DNA of 64,000 nt from Pelomonas sp047654785 (GCF_047654785.1 NZ_JASGKQ010000003.1:1178001-1242000), one strand, 5' to 3'; shown: positions 8,631 to 18,913, numbered from the stretch's first letter. The notes: generated by a model from the letters alone, not told the origin. Numbers and translations are program-made.

Positions 8631-9407
8631 ATGTGGGCAAGGGCGCTGTGGAGTTTCCTGGTGGCCGCGGGTTGCGCGGTCTCGGCGCTGCCGGCGGAGG
8701 CCGGGCCGCGCCCGCTGTGGCGGGTCTGCGTGCCGGACCTGGTGGCGCCGCCCTATCTGTACAACGACCCCGCCCGGCCGGGCATCGCCGAGCGCCTGGT
8801 CGTCGATGCGGGCCGCCAGGCCGGGCTGGACGTCGAGCTGCTGCGGCTGCCGCCACGGCGCTGCCGGACGGCCATCGAGGGCCACGAGACGCATGCGGTG
8901 CTGCTGTCGCCGGCCGCGGAAGTGCAGGCGCGCTACCTGTTCCCGAGCAAGGACGGCGCGCCGGACCCGGCGCAGCGCGTGGCGACCCTGAATTTCGTGT
9001 GGATCAAGCGCAAGGACGCTCCCTACGCCTGGGACGGCACGCAGCTGAGCGGCGGCGGCGACCCGGCGTCGCTGACGGTGGGCACGCGGGTCAACGTCCG
9101 GTTGGCCGCGGAGCAGCTGCGGCAGCTGGGCGTGGCCGTCGACGACTCCGCGCTGACCACGCGCCAGCTGTTGCTGAAGATCGCCGCGCGGCGGGTGGAC
9201 CTCGGCGTGGCCTTCCAGGCGGAGGCGGACCACCTGATGGCCGACCCGGTCGCGGCGCCGCTGGTGATGCTGGCGCGGCCGCTGTCCCAGGTCGATCTGT
9301 ACCTGGCCGTGCCGCGGCACACCGACGACGCGCGCCGGCAGCAGGCCGAGGCCTGGTGGGCGGCCATCGGCCGGCTGCGCGGCCGCCCGGCCTACCGCAA
9401 GCCCTGA
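8631..9407 (+). CDS. Periplasmic solute-binding-like protein (SBP family 3 type)
   Basis: The 258-residue protein has a signal peptide (about residues 1-24, ending ALPAEA-G). The rest resembles amino-acid-type solute-binding domains: WRVCVPDLVAPPYLYND at the mature start, RTAIEGHETHAVLLSPAAE in the first lobe and QLLLKIAARRVDLGVAFQAEA in the second. No transporter genes are adjacent, so it is probably one of the orphan binding-protein-like sensors or enzymes common in Burkholderiales. The ATG lacks a strong ribosome-binding site. Ligand unknown. It diverges from the kyn operon, but linkage to tryptophan is not shown. Confidence 0.65.
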   Translation: MWARALWSFLVAAGCAVSALPAEAGPRPLWRVCVPDLVAPPYLYNDPARPGIAERLVVDAGRQAGLDVELLRLPPRRCRTAIEGHETHAVLLSPAAEVQARYLFPSKDGAPDPAQRVATLNFVWIKRKDAPYAWDGTQLSGGGDPASLTVGTRVNVRLAAEQLRQLGVAVDDSALTTRQLLLKIAARRVDLGVAFQAEADHLMADPVAAPLVMLARPLSQVDLYLAVPRHTDDARRQQAEAWWAAIGRLRGRPAYRKP

Positions 9408-9420
9408 CCCGCCGCCGATA

Positions 9421-9441
9421 GCCCGGGCGAATCGCCGGGGC
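9421..9441 (+). terminator. Possible terminator hairpin after the binding-like protein gene
   Basis: GCCC-G-GGCG (9421-9429) can pair with CGCC-G-GGGC (9433-9441) around a 3-base loop, with one G.G mismatch. It is followed by CGTTTCC, only a weak T-run. Its position 14 bases after a stop codon fits a terminator, but the tail is poor. Confidence 0.35.
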
Positions 9442-9538
9442 CGTTTCCTGCATTGGACAGGCGCCGACGGCAGGCGCAATACTTCCGCCATCCCGCGCCC
9501 GGCACCCCGCCGGGCGCTCGCACATTCAGGAGACGCCG

Positions 9539-10717
<1,179 letters not shown>

Positions 10718-10724
10718 GGTCTTC

Positions 10725-11243
10725 CTAGGCGAACAGCTGCGCGACCTGCGCCATGGGCAGGAACAGGCGCAGCGGGGTGCGCTGGAACGGCTGGAAGTCG
10801 AAATGCCGGTAGAAGCGCTCGGCCCGCTCGTCCTTCGCATCGACGATCACCGCCATGGCCGCGATCTGCTGCGCGGCTTCGAGGCTGCGGCGTAGGGCGT
10901 CCACGAGCAGGAACTCGCCGACCCCCTGGCCGCCGACCGAGCGGTCCACGGCCAGCCTGCCGAGCAGGGTGACGGGGAGCTGCCCGTAGCGCGGCAACCG
11001 CTTCATCAGGTCCGGCGGCAATTCCTGCACCGGGATGATGGCGGCCGACAGGGTGTAGAAGCCGAGCACCGCCGGGCTGCCCGGCTGCGTGAAGGCGAAA
11101 GGCGCGGCGACGCGCTTCTCGGCGTCCTGCCGCGCCTGCTCGCGCAGGTAGCGATTCAGGCCCGGGTGGCCGCAGTCGAAGGACTGGCGGTCATGCGCCT
11201 TGTCAAGCGGACGGACGTGCTCCGCCAGAAGTGCAAGGGCCAC
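10725..11243 (-). CDS. GNAT-family toxin (TacT/AtaT type) of a toxin-antitoxin pair
   Basis: The 172-residue acetyltransferase has the acetyl-CoA-binding signature RLAVDRSVGGQGVGEFLL (about residues 95-112) and the typical N-terminal FDCGHPGLNRYLREQARQD. Toxins of this class acetylate aminoacyl-tRNA and stop translation. It begins with GTG directly after the TGA of the upstream DUF1778 antitoxin with no spacer, the classical antitoxin-toxin arrangement. Catalytic regions look intact, so the toxin is probably functional. It converges on gcdH, with only 7 bases between the two stops. Confidence 0.88.
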   Translation of the reverse strand: MALALLAEHVRPLDKAHDRQSFDCGHPGLNRYLREQARQDAEKRVAAPFAFTQPGSPAVLGFYTLSAAIIPVQELPPDLMKRLPRYGQLPVTLLGRLAVDRSVGGQGVGEFLLVDALRRSLEAAQQIAAMAVIVDAKDERAERFYRHFDFQPFQRTPLRLFLPMAQVAQLFA

Positions 11244-11540
11244 TCACAGCCCTGCCTGCTGGCGGTAGCGCTGGACGGCTTGCTGGAGGCGCGCGCCCGG
11301 CTCGGACGGCGTCAGCAGCGCGCTGACGAAGGCGACCTGCTCCTCCCGGGACAGTCGGACGGCTTCGTGCGCCTGCACGATCTTCGCCGCCGCTTCCTGG
11401 GTGCTGTCGATGACGAGTTCGCTCAGCGTGCGCCCGGTCAGCGTGGCGGCGCGCTGGAAAAAATCTTTCTGGTCGCTGGAGATGCGCGCCTCCAGGCGCG
11501 CATTGCGCGTCTTGTCGGGGGCTTCAGGCGTGTTCAGCAT
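11244..11540 (-). CDS. DUF1778 ribbon-helix-helix antitoxin (TacA type)
   Basis: The 98-residue protein has the DUF1778 core NARLEARISSDQKDFFQRAA followed by TLTGRTLSELVIDSTQEAA, a ribbon-helix-helix DNA-binding domain. Its C-terminal tail would wrap around and inhibit the GNAT toxin encoded next. Such antitoxins also repress their own operon. The start ATG at 11540 gives the family-typical length; longer in-frame extensions run antisense into the glutaminyl cyclase gene and are unlikely. Confidence 0.88.
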   Translation of the reverse strand: MLNTPEAPDKTRNARLEARISSDQKDFFQRAATLTGRTLSELVIDSTQEAAAKIVQAHEAVRLSREEQVAFVSALLTPSEPGARLQQAVQRYRQQAGL

Positions 11541-11629
11541 GGGCGGCCTCGCGGGGTGGGATGCACGGCGACAGCGGGCAGTGTACGCCGCCCGTCCGTA
11601 CGGGCGAGGGCCGGCCTCGAAGCGCGCCG

Positions 11630-12412
11630 TCAGCGGGCCTTGCCGACGAGCCGGATCTCGAACAGCTTGGGCCACAGCTTGCCGGTGACGAACAGCCGCT
11701 TGGCGCGCGCGTCGTAGGCGATGCCGTTGAGCACGTCGTCGCTGCCGCTGCGCTGGGGCAGCAGGCCGGCGAGGTCGATCCAGCCGGCGACCTTGCCGGT
11801 CCGCGGGTCGATGCGGGCGATGCGGTCGCTCTGCCAGACGTTGGCGAAGACCTCGCCCTCCACCCACTCCAGCTCGTTGAGCTGCGTGACCGGCCGGCCG
11901 TCGGCCGTCACGCGCACGCGGCGCAGTTCCCTGAAGCTGAGCGGGTCCAGGAAGCGCAGCTCGGCCGAGCCGTCGCTCATGATCAGCTCGCGGCCGTTCT
12001 GCGTCAGGCCCCAGCCTTCGCCGGCGTAGCTGAACTTGCGCCAGAGCTTGAAGGTCTTCAGGTCGAGCACGAAGGCGGTCTGCTCCTGCCAGGTGATGCC
12101 GATCAGGCGGTCGCCCCAGACCGTGATGCCCTCGCCGAAGAACTCGGCCGGCAGCTCCACGGCCTGCACGACGCGGCCCGTCTCCAGCGCCACCTTGCGG
12201 ATGCTGGAGCGCCCGTGCAGGCCCGTGCCCTCGTACAGGAAGCCGTCGTGGAAGAACAGGCCCTGCGTGAAGGCGCCGGGGTCGTGCGGATAGCTGTTGA
12301 CGACCTGGTAGCCCTGCACCGGCGGGGCGGCCCAGGCGCGGGGCAGGGCGGCGGCCAGCGGCAGGGCGGCGGCGAACAGCGCGCGGCGGCGGAGGGCGGG
12401 TGTCGGCGGCAT
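11630..12412 (-). CDS. Glutaminyl-peptide cyclotransferase (plant-type)
   Basis: The 260-residue protein is a five-bladed beta-propeller glutaminyl cyclase of the plant/bacterial type, which converts N-terminal glutamine to pyroglutamate. Recognisable segments are VVNSYPHDPGAFTQGLFF, FLYEGTGLHGRSSIRKVAL, FGEGITVWGDRLIGITWQE and LNELEWVEGEVFANVWQSD, matching the repeated blades. An N-terminal RRRALFAAALPLAAALPRAWA looks like a signal, possibly Tat-dependent, so it acts in the periplasm. It starts 4 bases after the glucokinase-HexR gene and is probably co-transcribed with it, although no functional link to sugar use is apparent. Confidence 0.87.
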   Translation of the reverse strand: MPPTPALRRRALFAAALPLAAALPRAWAAPPVQGYQVVNSYPHDPGAFTQGLFFHDGFLYEGTGLHGRSSIRKVALETGRVVQAVELPAEFFGEGITVWGDRLIGITWQEQTAFVLDLKTFKLWRKFSYAGEGWGLTQNGRELIMSDGSAELRFLDPLSFRELRRVRVTADGRPVTQLNELEWVEGEVFANVWQSDRIARIDPRTGKVAGWIDLAGLLPQRSGSDDVLNGIAYDARAKRLFVTGKLWPKLFEIRLVGKAR

Positions 12413-12416
12413 GGCG

Positions 12417-14330
12417 TCAGCGGCTGTGCGAGGTGAGCCGCGCCAGCGGCGACGCGGTGCTGACGCCCGGCACCGCAGCGCCGGCGCCGGGCGCGGCGGC
12501 CTTGGCCGCGTCGTCCGCGGCGCTGGCGGCGGCGAGCGCGCCGAGGCTGCCGGGGCTGCGGCGCATCGCGACGCCCACCGTCAGGATGTCGATGACCAGC
12601 AGGTGCAGGATGCGGCTGACCATGGGCAGCTGGGTGGCGATGTCCTCCACGTGGTCGACGATCAGCGCCACGTCCGCCTTGCGGGCCAGCGGGCTCTGGC
12701 TGGCGGTGATGGCCACCACCCGGGCGCCGCGCTCCTGCGCCTTCTCCATCACCTGCAGCAGCTCCGGCAGCCGGCCGCCACTGCTGATGACGACGGCCAC
12801 GTCGCCCTCGCGCAGCACGTCGGCGGCCAGCAGCTGCAGGCGCGGGTCGGTGTAGGCGCCGCAGGGCATGCCGAAGCGCAGGAACTTGAACTGCGCGTCC
12901 TGCGCGACCACGCCGTAGTGGCCCAGCGCGAAGAACTCGATGCGGCCGGCCGCCAGCAGCAGGTCGATGGCGCGGTCGATGGTGTCGCGGTTCAGGTGGC
13001 TGCGCACCTGCAGGATGGCGCTGGCCGTGTTGCCCAGCACCTTGGCGCCCAGCTCCAGCATCGAGTCGTTGATGTTGACCTGGGTGTGCGTGACCGGCAC
13101 CGTGCCCGTCAGCCCCGAGGCCAGGCGCAGCTTGAAGTCCGACAGGCCCTCGCAGCCGAGGGAGCGGCAGAAGCGGATCACGGTCGGCTGGCTGACGCCG
13201 GCCGCGCGGGCGATCTCGGCGATCGGGTCGTTCAGCACCGAGCGCGGCTGCGCGAGCACCAGGTCGGCCACGCGCAGCTCGGCCGGCGACAGCTCGCTGC
13301 GCGCGCGGCGGATCTGCCCCAGGATGGCCGAGCCCGGCGAGGCCTGCAGCGTGCGCAGCTGGTTCTCCAGGATGGCCGACGCGCCCTTGAACGTGGCGTG
13401 CTCGGCGGTGATGACGAAGGTGGGGATGCCGGCCACGTAGTCGTGGAAGCGGCCCTTGTCCTCGAAGCGCGCGCGGAAGGCGCTGCGGTCGAAATACTCG
13501 CCCAGCCGCGGCACGATGCCGCCGCCGATGTAGATGCCGCCCAGCGAGCCCAGCGTCACCGCCAGGTTGGCGGCGGCCGTGCCGAGCAGCCCGCAGAACA
13601 CCTCCAGTGTCTCCAGGCACAGCGGGTCGCCGTCCTCCAGCGCGCGCTGCGTGATGGCCGGCGCCTGCAGCGGCGCGGCGGCCACGCCGTGGCGCTCGGC
13701 CAGCGCGCGGTGGATCAGCTCCAGGCCGGGGCCGGAGATCAGGCGCTCGTAGGACACGTGGTCCAGCGTCCGCCAGGCGAACTTCAGGATGTCCATCTCG
13801 CGCTCGTCGCGCGGGCCGAAGTTGACGTGGCCGCCCTCGGTGCCCAGCGCGATCCAGCCCTCGCCGGCCGGGATCAGGCCCGACACGCCCAGCCCCGTGC
13901 CCGCGCCCAGCAGGCCGATGACGCTGGGCCGCCGCGCCTGGCCGCCGCCCACCTGGCGCACGTCGGTCTCGGCCAGCCGGGGCAGGGCCATGGCCAGCGC
14001 GGTGAAGTCGTTGACCACCACCAGCGTGTCCAGCCCGAGGCGCTGGCGCATCTCGTCGATGGAGAACTGCCAGTGGTAGTTGGTCATGCGCACGCGGTCG
14101 CCCTCCACCGGGTTGGCGATGGCGATGGCGGCGTGCGCGATCTGCGGCGGGTCGCCCTCCGGCCAGCGCAGGCCCTGCAGGTAGGCGCGCACAGCGGCGT
14201 GGAAGTCGGCATGGTCCGCGCAGCGCAGCGACGCCATCTGCGTGAACTCGCCCGGGCCGGTCTCGAGCGCGAACCGGGCATAGGTGCCGCCGATGTCGGC
14301 AAGCAGGCGGGGGCTGTCGAAACGGGGCAT
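12417..14330 (-). CDS. Bifunctional glucokinase / HexR-type RpiR-family regulator
   Basis: A 637-residue fusion. Residues 1 to about 325 form a glucokinase (ROK-independent Glk family): LLADIGGTYARF and LLGAGTGLGVSGL phosphate motifs, GTEGGHVNFGP and IYIGGGIVPRLGEYF. Residues about 340-415 form the RpiR helix-turn-helix (IAEIARAAGVSQPTVIRFC), and about 455-590 a SIS sugar-phosphate domain. Fused Glk-HexR proteins are known in Burkholderia and relatives; HexR represses central sugar genes and responds to 2-keto-3-deoxy-6-phosphogluconate. A tail of low-complexity alanines ends the protein. A palindrome at 14422-14436 in its own promoter suggests autoregulation and makes it the prime candidate for the regulator of the whole starch region. 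Confidence 0.93.
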   Translation of the reverse strand: MPRFDSPRLLADIGGTYARFALETGPGEFTQMASLRCADHADFHAAVRAYLQGLRWPEGDPPQIAHAAIAIANPVEGDRVRMTNYHWQFSIDEMRQRLGLDTLVVVNDFTALAMALPRLAETDVRQVGGGQARRPSVIGLLGAGTGLGVSGLIPAGEGWIALGTEGGHVNFGPRDEREMDILKFAWRTLDHVSYERLISGPGLELIHRALAERHGVAAAPLQAPAITQRALEDGDPLCLETLEVFCGLLGTAAANLAVTLGSLGGIYIGGGIVPRLGEYFDRSAFRARFEDKGRFHDYVAGIPTFVITAEHATFKGASAILENQLRTLQASPGSAILGQIRRARSELSPAELRVADLVLAQPRSVLNDPIAEIARAAGVSQPTVIRFCRSLGCEGLSDFKLRLASGLTGTVPVTHTQVNINDSMLELGAKVLGNTASAILQVRSHLNRDTIDRAIDLLLAAGRIEFFALGHYGVVAQDAQFKFLRFGMPCGAYTDPRLQLLAADVLREGDVAVVISSGGRLPELLQVMEKAQERGARVVAITASQSPLARKADVALIVDHVEDIATQLPMVSRILHLLVIDILTVGVAMRRSPGSLGALAAASAADDAAKAAAPGAGAAVPGVSTASPLARLTSHSR

Positions 14331-14421
14331 GGGCGCGGGACCGGCAACGGGATGGACGAGGCGGCGATTATTCAGCAGCCGCGCGCCCGGCCGCCCCGCC
14401 GCGCCTGGCGCCGGCCGGCGG

Positions 14422-14436
14422 TGTAGCTTCACTACA
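14422..14436. promoter_or_regulatory. HexR-like operator in front of glk-hexR
   Basis: TGTAGCTTCACTACA is a 15-bp palindrome with perfect TGTAG/CTACA arms, 92 bases upstream of the fusion gene. It matches the motif found before most other sugar genes of the window. Confidence 0.65.
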
Positions 14437-14532
14437 GCACCCGCGCGAGACCGTTTCCGCCGGGCAGCCGGGACTTCTTCTTCAGGGGGCGGCGCCACCG
14501 CTCACTGGGGTGAGCCTGTATTGTCGGGGGGG

Positions 14533-14547
14533 TGTAGTTTTGCTACC
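14533..14547. promoter_or_regulatory. HexR-like operator in front of the second glucokinase
   Basis: TGTAGTTTTGCTACC differs from a perfect palindrome only at the last base. It lies 36 bases before the GTG start, a position that would block initiation by RNA polymerase. Confidence 0.65.
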
Positions 14548-14582
14548 GTCCGCCGCGACTGCCATTTCAGCCTCCCGAACCC

Positions 14583-15638
14583 GTGCCCGCCCCATCCTCT
14601 CTCTCGAACATCTCGCTTCCGCAGTCCGACGTGCGGGGTGGCGCCGCCTATCCCTGGCTGGTGGCGGACGTGGGCGGCACCAATGCCCGCTTCGGCACCG
14701 TGGCCGGGCCCGGCGCGCCGGTGGAGGACGTGCGCGTGCTGCCCGTCGCGGCCCACGCCGGCCCGGCCGCCGCGGTGCGCGCCTACCTGGAAGGCCAGCC
14801 CGGCCGGCCCCGGCCGCAGAGCGCCGCCTTCGCGCTGGCCACCGCGCTGGACGGCGACCGCATCGAGCTGACCAACGGCGCCTGGTGCTTCTCGCGCGCC
14901 GGGACCCAGGCCGAGCTGGGCCTGCGGACGCTGCTGTGCCTGAACGACTTCGAGGCCCAGGCGCTGTCGCTGCCCCGGCTGGGCGCGCACCAGCGGCGCG
15001 CCTGGGGCGCCGCGCCGCCCGCCGCCGACGGCCTGGCCACCGGCGCCGTGCTGGCCGTCATCGGCCCCGGCACCGGCCTGGGCGTGGGCGGCGTGGTGCG
15101 CGCGCCCGGCCGCTGGCTGGCGCTGCCGGGCGAGGGCGGGCACATGACGCTGGCGCCCGCCGACGACTTCGAAAGCGCCGTGCTGGGCCACGCGCGCCGC
15201 GAGTTCCCGCATGTGTCGGCCGAGCGCTTCCTGTCGGGCATCGGCCTGCCGGTGTTGCACCGCGCGGTGGCGGCGGTGCTGGGGGACGGCCGCGAGGGCG
15301 GCGAGGGCGCCGCCGCGCTGCCGGCCGAGCAGATCGTCGCGCGCGGCCTGGCCGGCGAGTCGGCCACCTGCTCGCGCACGCTGGACGTGTTCTGCGCCAT
15401 GCTCGGCGGCTTCGCCGGCAACGTCGCGCTGACGCTGGGCGCACGCGGCGGCGTGTTCATCGGCGGCGGCATCGTGCCGCGGCTGGGCGAGCGCTTCTTC
15501 CAGTCCGAGTTCCGCCGCCGCTTCGAGGCCAAGGGGCGCTTCCAGCCCTTCCTCGCGGGCATCCCGACCGCGCTGATCACCGACACGCTGGCCGCGCTGT
15601 CCGGCGCCGCGATGGCGCTGGAGCAGGCCGAGGCCTGA
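14583..15638 (+). CDS. glk: Glucokinase (stand-alone paralogue)
   Basis: The 351-residue kinase phosphorylates glucose with ATP. It shows WLVADVGGTNARFG, VIGPGTGLGVGGV, LPGEGGHMTLAP and VFIGGGIVPRLGERFF, the same motifs in the same order as the kinase half of the divergent fusion protein, indicating an old duplication. It starts with GTG; no better upstream start exists. Two operator-like palindromes lie in the 252-base divergent promoter region, so both kinases are probably co-regulated. Free glucose made by amylases, MalQ and GlgX would be its substrate. Confidence 0.92.
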   Translation: MPAPSSLSNISLPQSDVRGGAAYPWLVADVGGTNARFGTVAGPGAPVEDVRVLPVAAHAGPAAAVRAYLEGQPGRPRPQSAAFALATALDGDRIELTNGAWCFSRAGTQAELGLRTLLCLNDFEAQALSLPRLGAHQRRAWGAAPPAADGLATGAVLAVIGPGTGLGVGGVVRAPGRWLALPGEGGHMTLAPADDFESAVLGHARREFPHVSAERFLSGIGLPVLHRAVAAVLGDGREGGEGAAALPAEQIVARGLAGESATCSRTLDVFCAMLGGFAGNVALTLGARGGVFIGGGIVPRLGERFFQSEFRRRFEAKGRFQPFLAGIPTALITDTLAALSGAAMALEQAEA

Positions 15639-15643
15639 TCCCC

Positions 15644-15690
15644 CGCCGCCGCGCGACGCCGCGGCGGCGCCTCCCGCGTCCCCCTTTTTT
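15644..15690 (+). terminator. Possible terminator after glk
   Basis: A 9-bp perfect GC stem with an 8-base loop begins 6 bases after the glk stop, but the six-T run lies 15 bases beyond the stem, so termination efficiency is doubtful. Confidence 0.35.
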
Positions 15691-15831
15691 CCTTGTTGCC
15701 CGGAATGCCGCCGGCACCCGCCCAGGTGCGGGCAGGCCGCGCCAGCGTGGCCGCCGGGCGCCGCCGCCCGGTTCACCGGCATGGCGCAGCGGGGCCGGCG
15801 ATGGTGCATGAAACATCGCTGCGGCAAGTTC

Positions 15832-15846
15832 TGTAGTTGAGCTACA
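15832..15846. promoter_or_regulatory. HexR-like operator, distal site before the TonB receptor
   Basis: TGTAGTTGAGCTACA has perfect TGTAG/CTACA arms and lies about 244 bases upstream of the receptor start. Confidence 0.6.
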
Positions 15847-15985
15847 ACTTCGCCCCGATCCGGTGCCGACCCGAAGGGGTGCATGGCGGATTTGCGCGGC
15901 TTATGCAAGGGTTGACCCTTGGTATTCGGCCGAAATTCGGTCGTTTCTTCGCAACGTCTAGGGTTTACGCAGGTGCGGCGGAAAA

Positions 15986-16000
15986 TCTAGTTTTGATACA
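15986..16000. promoter_or_regulatory. HexR-like operator, proximal site before the TonB receptor
   Basis: TCTAGTTTTGATACA matches TGTAGTTTTGCTACA at 13 of 15 positions and lies 90 bases upstream of the receptor ATG. Together with the distal site it could permit looping repression. Confidence 0.5.
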
Positions 16001-16089
16001 AACATGCCCGAGACATTGGGTTCTCGCCCCAAAAATGTGCGTCGGCACGCGGGGGCTCAGCCTTTAGCCATGGACCAGAGGAGACCTTC

Positions 16090-18891
16090 ATGAACCACGA
16101 CAAGCGCACGGCCCAGCCGCGCATGTCCTTCCGCATCAGCCCGGTGGCCGTGGGCTGCTCGCTGCTGATCGCCGCCACCGGCGCGATGGCGCAGCAGGCC
16201 GACACCCCGCAGCAGCTCGAAACGGTGACCGTCACCGGCATCCGCAAGGGCATCGAGGACGCGATCTCGGTCAAGCGCAACAGCGACTCCATCGTCGAGG
16301 CCGTCTCGGCCGAAGACATCGGCAAGCTGCCCGACACCAGCATCGCCGAGTCCATCGCCCGCCTGCCCGGCCTGGCGGCGCAGCGCGTCAACGGCCGCGC
16401 GTCGGCCATCAGCGTGCGCGGCTTTTCGCCCGACTTCGCCACCTCGCTGCTGAACGGCCGCGAGCAGGTGTCCACCGGCGACAGCCGCTACGTCGAGTTC
16501 GACCAGTACCCCTCCGAGCTGCTGAGCGGCGTGACGGTCTACAAGACGCCCGACGCCGGCCTGATCGGCCAGGGCCTGTCCGGCACGATCAACATGGAAT
16601 CGGCCCGGCCGCTGAACTTCGGCCAGCGCGTGGTGGCGATCAACTACCGCGAGGTGAAGCTGGGCAAGGGCCTGGACACGCCGGCCGGCAGCGGCTCGCG
16701 CGTGAACTTCGCCTACATCGACCAGTTCGCCGACCGCACCATCGGCGTGGCCCTGGGCTTCGCGCGCCTGAAGGAAACGCTGGGCACGACGCAGAACTTC
16801 AACTCCTGGGGCGTCAACGACGTCTGCCCGGTGGCCGACGTGGGCGGCAAGTGCCCGCAGGCCACGCTGGGCAAGGCGCCGGGCGGCTTCAATGACTTCA
16901 TCGACAGCGGCGACCAGAAGCGCGACGCCTTCATGGGCACGCTGCAATGGAAGCCCAACAAGAACTTCAACAGCACGCTGGACGTGTTCGTCACCAAGTT
17001 CGACTCCACGCAGCTGGAGCAGGGCGTGCAGGTGCCGCTGGCGCCGGCCTTCCCCGGCTGGGGCCAGACCTTCGCCGGCACCACCGTCACGCCGACGACG
17101 GTGACCAATGGCGTGATCACCGCCGGCTCGATCGACGGCTTCAAGGCGATCTCGCGCAACGACCTGAACGCCAACCACGACAAGGTGCATTCCATCGGCT
17201 GGAACAACCAGCTCGTCATGGGCGACTGGACCGGCGTGCTGGACCTGGCCACCTCCGAGGCCAAGCGCGACGCGCCCCACCTCGAAACCACGGCCAGCCT
17301 GCCGGGCAACTGCAAGGCCAACCCGGCGCTGTGCGGCAGCGCGTCGTGGACGGGCTTCGACGGCACCAGCGTGCAGAGTGCCAAATACACCTTCCCCTAC
17401 GCCCCCGACGACCTCAGCAAGATCCAGCTGACCGACGCCGCGGGCTGGGGTGGCGGCGTGCTGCCGCAGGCCGGCTACTCCAAGATCGCGCACACCGACG
17501 ACGAACTGAACGCCTTCCGCCTGAGCGCCAAGCGCAACCTGGACGGCGGCTTCTTCGCCGACGTGGACCTGGGCTTCAACTACTCCGACCGCAAGAAGAC
17601 CCGCACCTACGTCGAAGGCCGCCTGATCGTCGGCTCGCCCACCGACCCGGTCGCCGCCGTCCCGGTGCCCGGCGGCGTGGCCGCCGTCGCGCCGCAGACC
17701 GGCACGCCCTACGTGGCGTGGAATCCGGACGGCTCCGTCGGCTCCATCTACACCATCGCCGCCAAGCTGGTGCCGGACATCGCCAACAAGAACTGGGTGG
17801 TCTCCGAGAAGGTCGCCACCGCCTACGCCAAACTGGGCATCGACAGCGAGCTGTTCGGCATCCCGGTGCGCGGCAATGCCGGCGTGCAGCTCGTGCATAC
17901 CGACCAGAGCTCCACCGCCTTCAGCGCCGACCGCGCGACGCCTTGCCCTGGCGACGTCTGCGACCTCGGCAGCAACACGGTGGGCAAGAAGTACTACGAC
18001 GTGCTGCCCAGCATGAACCTCGTCGGCGACCTGGGCAACGGCAACACGGTGCGTTTCGGCCTGGCCCGCCAACTGGCCCGTCCGACGCTGGATGACATGC
18101 GCGCCAGCCTGAACCTCAACGCCACGCTGGATGCCACCAACGGCAATCGGCTGACGGGGGACGGCGGCAACACCAAGCTGAACCCCTTCCGCGCGATTGC
18201 CCTGGACCTGTCCTACGAAAAGTACTGGGGCAAGCAGGCTTACGTGAGCGTGGCGGGCTTCTACAAGAAGCTCAGCAGCTACATCCTGCGCTCGCCGACG
18301 CAGTTCGACTTCTCGGACTACATCACCGCCAACACGCCGCCCACCGCATCGCCCATCGGCGTGCTGACGGCGCCGACGAACGGCTCGGGCGGCAACATCA
18401 GCGGCGTGGAACTGGCCGCCTCGATGCCGCTGAACATCGTGTCGTCGTGGCTGGACGGTTTCGGTCTGCAGGCCAACTACGCGCGCACGCACAGCTCGGT
18501 ATCGCTGCCGTCGTCGGGGTTCAAGAACGGTGTCTCGACGGCAACGATCCCGATGCCGGGGCTGTCCAAGGAAGTGCGCGGCTTCGCGCTGTACTTCGAG
18601 AAGTGGGGCTTCGAGGCCCGCCTGGGCCAGCGCTATCGCTCGGACTTCCTCGGCTCCATCGCCGACCAGTACGGCGACAACCAGCTCATCTACATCAAGA
18701 GCGAGCGCGTCACCGATGCGCAGGTGTCCTACAGCTTCCAGCAAGGCTGGCTCAAGGGCCTGACGCTGCTGGTGCAGGCCAACAACGTCAAGAACGAGCC
18801 CTACGTGGAATTCAAGGAGACGCCGGCCGACCCATCCGTCAAGCGCCGGTATGGCAAGACCTACCTGATGGGCGTGAACTACAAGTTCTGA
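16090..18891 (+). CDS. TonB-dependent receptor for oligosaccharides (TIGR01782-like)
   Basis: The 933-residue outer membrane protein has a signal peptide (about 1-35, ending AMA-QQ), a TonB-box-like ETVTVTGIRKG, and a plug starting SIVEAVSAEDIGKLPDTSIAES. It also has the SAISVRGFSPDFATSLLNGR motif and a C-terminal beta strand ending in phenylalanine (MGVNYKF). This IGKLPD/ESIARLPG subtype is the Xanthomonas/Caulobacter-like family used for plant carbohydrates such as maltodextrins. It is followed by a terminator, then a halogenase-like gene and a two-domain glycosidase. Two operator-like sites precede it. The substrate is inferred from context: alpha-glucans, or fructose-containing sugars given the GH32 domain downstream. 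Confidence 0.9.
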   Translation: MNHDKRTAQPRMSFRISPVAVGCSLLIAATGAMAQQADTPQQLETVTVTGIRKGIEDAISVKRNSDSIVEAVSAEDIGKLPDTSIAESIARLPGLAAQRVNGRASAISVRGFSPDFATSLLNGREQVSTGDSRYVEFDQYPSELLSGVTVYKTPDAGLIGQGLSGTINMESARPLNFGQRVVAINYREVKLGKGLDTPAGSGSRVNFAYIDQFADRTIGVALGFARLKETLGTTQNFNSWGVNDVCPVADVGGKCPQATLGKAPGGFNDFIDSGDQKRDAFMGTLQWKPNKNFNSTLDVFVTKFDSTQLEQGVQVPLAPAFPGWGQTFAGTTVTPTTVTNGVITAGSIDGFKAISRNDLNANHDKVHSIGWNNQLVMGDWTGVLDLATSEAKRDAPHLETTASLPGNCKANPALCGSASWTGFDGTSVQSAKYTFPYAPDDLSKIQLTDAAGWGGGVLPQAGYSKIAHTDDELNAFRLSAKRNLDGGFFADVDLGFNYSDRKKTRTYVEGRLIVGSPTDPVAAVPVPGGVAAVAPQTGTPYVAWNPDGSVGSIYTIAAKLVPDIANKNWVVSEKVATAYAKLGIDSELFGIPVRGNAGVQLVHTDQSSTAFSADRATPCPGDVCDLGSNTVGKKYYDVLPSMNLVGDLGNGNTVRFGLARQLARPTLDDMRASLNLNATLDATNGNRLTGDGGNTKLNPFRAIALDLSYEKYWGKQAYVSVAGFYKKLSSYILRSPTQFDFSDYITANTPPTASPIGVLTAPTNGSGGNISGVELAASMPLNIVSSWLDGFGLQANYARTHSSVSLPSSGFKNGVSTATIPMPGLSKEVRGFALYFEKWGFEARLGQRYRSDFLGSIADQYGDNQLIYIKSERVTDAQVSYSFQQGWLKGLTLLVQANNVKNEPYVEFKETPADPSVKRRYGKTYLMGVNYKF

Positions 18892-18913
18892 CCGGCCCTG
18901 AAGCCGTCCTGAA

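Larger units (their letters stand above)
15639..16089. other. 451-bp non-coding leader region of the TonB receptor
   Basis: No credible gene is present. The first part holds a GC hairpin (CGCCGCCGC at 15644-15652 with GCGGCGGCG at 15661-15669) and a T6 run at 15685-15690, which may terminate glk. The second half is AT-richer than its surroundings and contains two operator-like palindromes, consistent with a regulated promoter and a long untranslated leader. Confidence 0.6.
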
